DNA of 64,000 nucleotides from positions 930,001 to 994,000 of the forward strand of contig CAWGZV010000002.1 in the NCBI GenBank assembly GCA_963827155.1, given 5' to 3'. This DNA comes from UTCFX2 sp963827155. Its GTDB lineage: Bacteria > Chloroflexota > Anaerolineae > Anaerolineales > UBA4823. The position numbers and the translations under genes were made by a program. Below are positions 63,696-64,000 of the stretch, one piece after another (positions within the stretch are counted from its first letter, which is position 1; the number at the start of each line of letters is the position of its first letter). The notes beneath the pieces are model-generated. The model had not been told where the DNA came from and searched no databases. It saw only the letters and a program-made list of their open reading frames with translations.

Positions 63696-64000
63696 TCACG
63701 ACCGGTCAGTTGTTCCGTCCTCTTTCTGCTCCCAGCTTTCAATTCCCTGCGGGTCGTAATCCCCCCATTTCCCGCTGAAGGATGAGGCAAAGATCATCGC
63801 GCTGGTGCGCTCGGAGTCCTCCACCGCCCGTTTGATCTTTTCCTGGCGCCGGACGGCGGTATCTTCGTCGGGCTTGAGCTCGGTTGGTGAGACCCTCAGG
63901 ATCTGGACCGTGCGTGCGTCGCCGATAAAATACGGCACCTGTACGCCGACCCGCTCACCCAGGATCGACCTGGCCAGCGGCGTCCCTTCACCCAGAAAGC
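63696..64000 (-). CDS. Gre-type elongation factor-like protein, C-terminal part (runs off the window)
   Basis: Only the C-terminal 100 residues are in the window. The start of the visible part reads FLGEGTPLARSILGERVGVQ, like the SPLGRALLGKxVGD segment of the GreA/GreB C-terminal domain. The tail (KIKRAVEDSERTSAMIFASS) is longer than in standard GreA. The stop is adjacent to the GTPase start, suggesting an operon. It could be a Gre-domain regulator such as Rnk rather than GreA itself. Confidence 0.55.
   Translation of the reverse strand, partial: FLGEGTPLARSILGERVGVQVPYFIGDARTVQILRVSPTELKPDEDTAVRRQEKIKRAVEDSERTSAMIFASSFSGKWGDYDPQGIESWEQKEDGTTDRS

Noticed and set aside
1..64000. tRNA or rRNA genes, integrases, transposases, phage genes
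   Set aside because: None seen by eye on either strand. The recombinase-like segment at 12.3 kb is a domain of a phosphatase, not an integrase gene.

Overview
The window looks like a chromosomal segment of a member of the Chloroflexota, most likely Anaerolineae. Support is indirect: moderately high GC content, very large multi-GAF kinases, a DUF5661 protein, a Thr-Pro rich tail on an exported-type protein, pentapeptide-repeat proteins, and interspersed repeats of the kinds common in that phylum. No rRNA, tRNA, CRISPR array, transposase or prophage was seen.

Layout. 0-11.1 kb is a plus-strand signalling cassette: a giant TPR/nine-GAF/PAS hybrid histidine kinase, an Hpt protein, a response regulator with a class III cyclase domain, and a cNMP-binding PP2C phosphatase. 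11-14.4 kb holds an unknown protein, a second PP2C phosphatase whose N-terminus resembles the core-binding domain of tyrosine recombinases, and a DUF5661 protein. 14.4-22.6 kb holds a class II UvrA, a double GNAT protein with a 24-bp minisatellite inside it, a membrane protein, DUF1801, an MFS transporter and an AraD-like aldolase. 22.6-31 kb is a minus-strand potassium-uptake operon reading (30-aa peptide)-kdpF-kdpA-kdpB-(88-aa membrane protein)-kdpC-kdpD-kdpE. 31-35 kb is a NarL-type two-component system, followed by small membrane proteins to 37 kb.

37-49.5 kb is the most unusual part. It has a C39-peptidase ABC exporter with a small HlyD-like adaptor on the minus strand. Divergent to them is a secreted HExxH metallopeptidase preceded by a probable c-di-GMP-I riboswitch and an intrinsic terminator. 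Then come a repeat mosaic, a second exporter-type ABC protein, a 61-aa Cys-containing peptide with its own promoter, and two large pentapeptide-repeat proteins. This could be a peptide export and maturation locus with immunity-like proteins, but the function is inferred. 49.5-64 kb is mostly housekeeping or orphan genes: ParA, diheme cytochrome c, hydrolase, SPFH protein, lipoprotein, inositol-phosphatase family enzyme, PNPOx-fold protein, TauE-type permease, hydroxyacid dehydrogenase, a truncated methyltransferase, GNAT, a TGS-domain GTPase and a Gre-like factor.

Two features cut across the window. First, about 20 single-base frameshifts break otherwise intact genes, nearly all left of 47.5 kb. 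Several can be repaired by one base in a short homopolymer, so they look more like consensus errors than decay. Broken genes are listed here as their reading-frame pieces with the joins explained. Second, short tandem duplications, mostly 18-57 bp and in frame, sit inside loops of many unrelated proteins.
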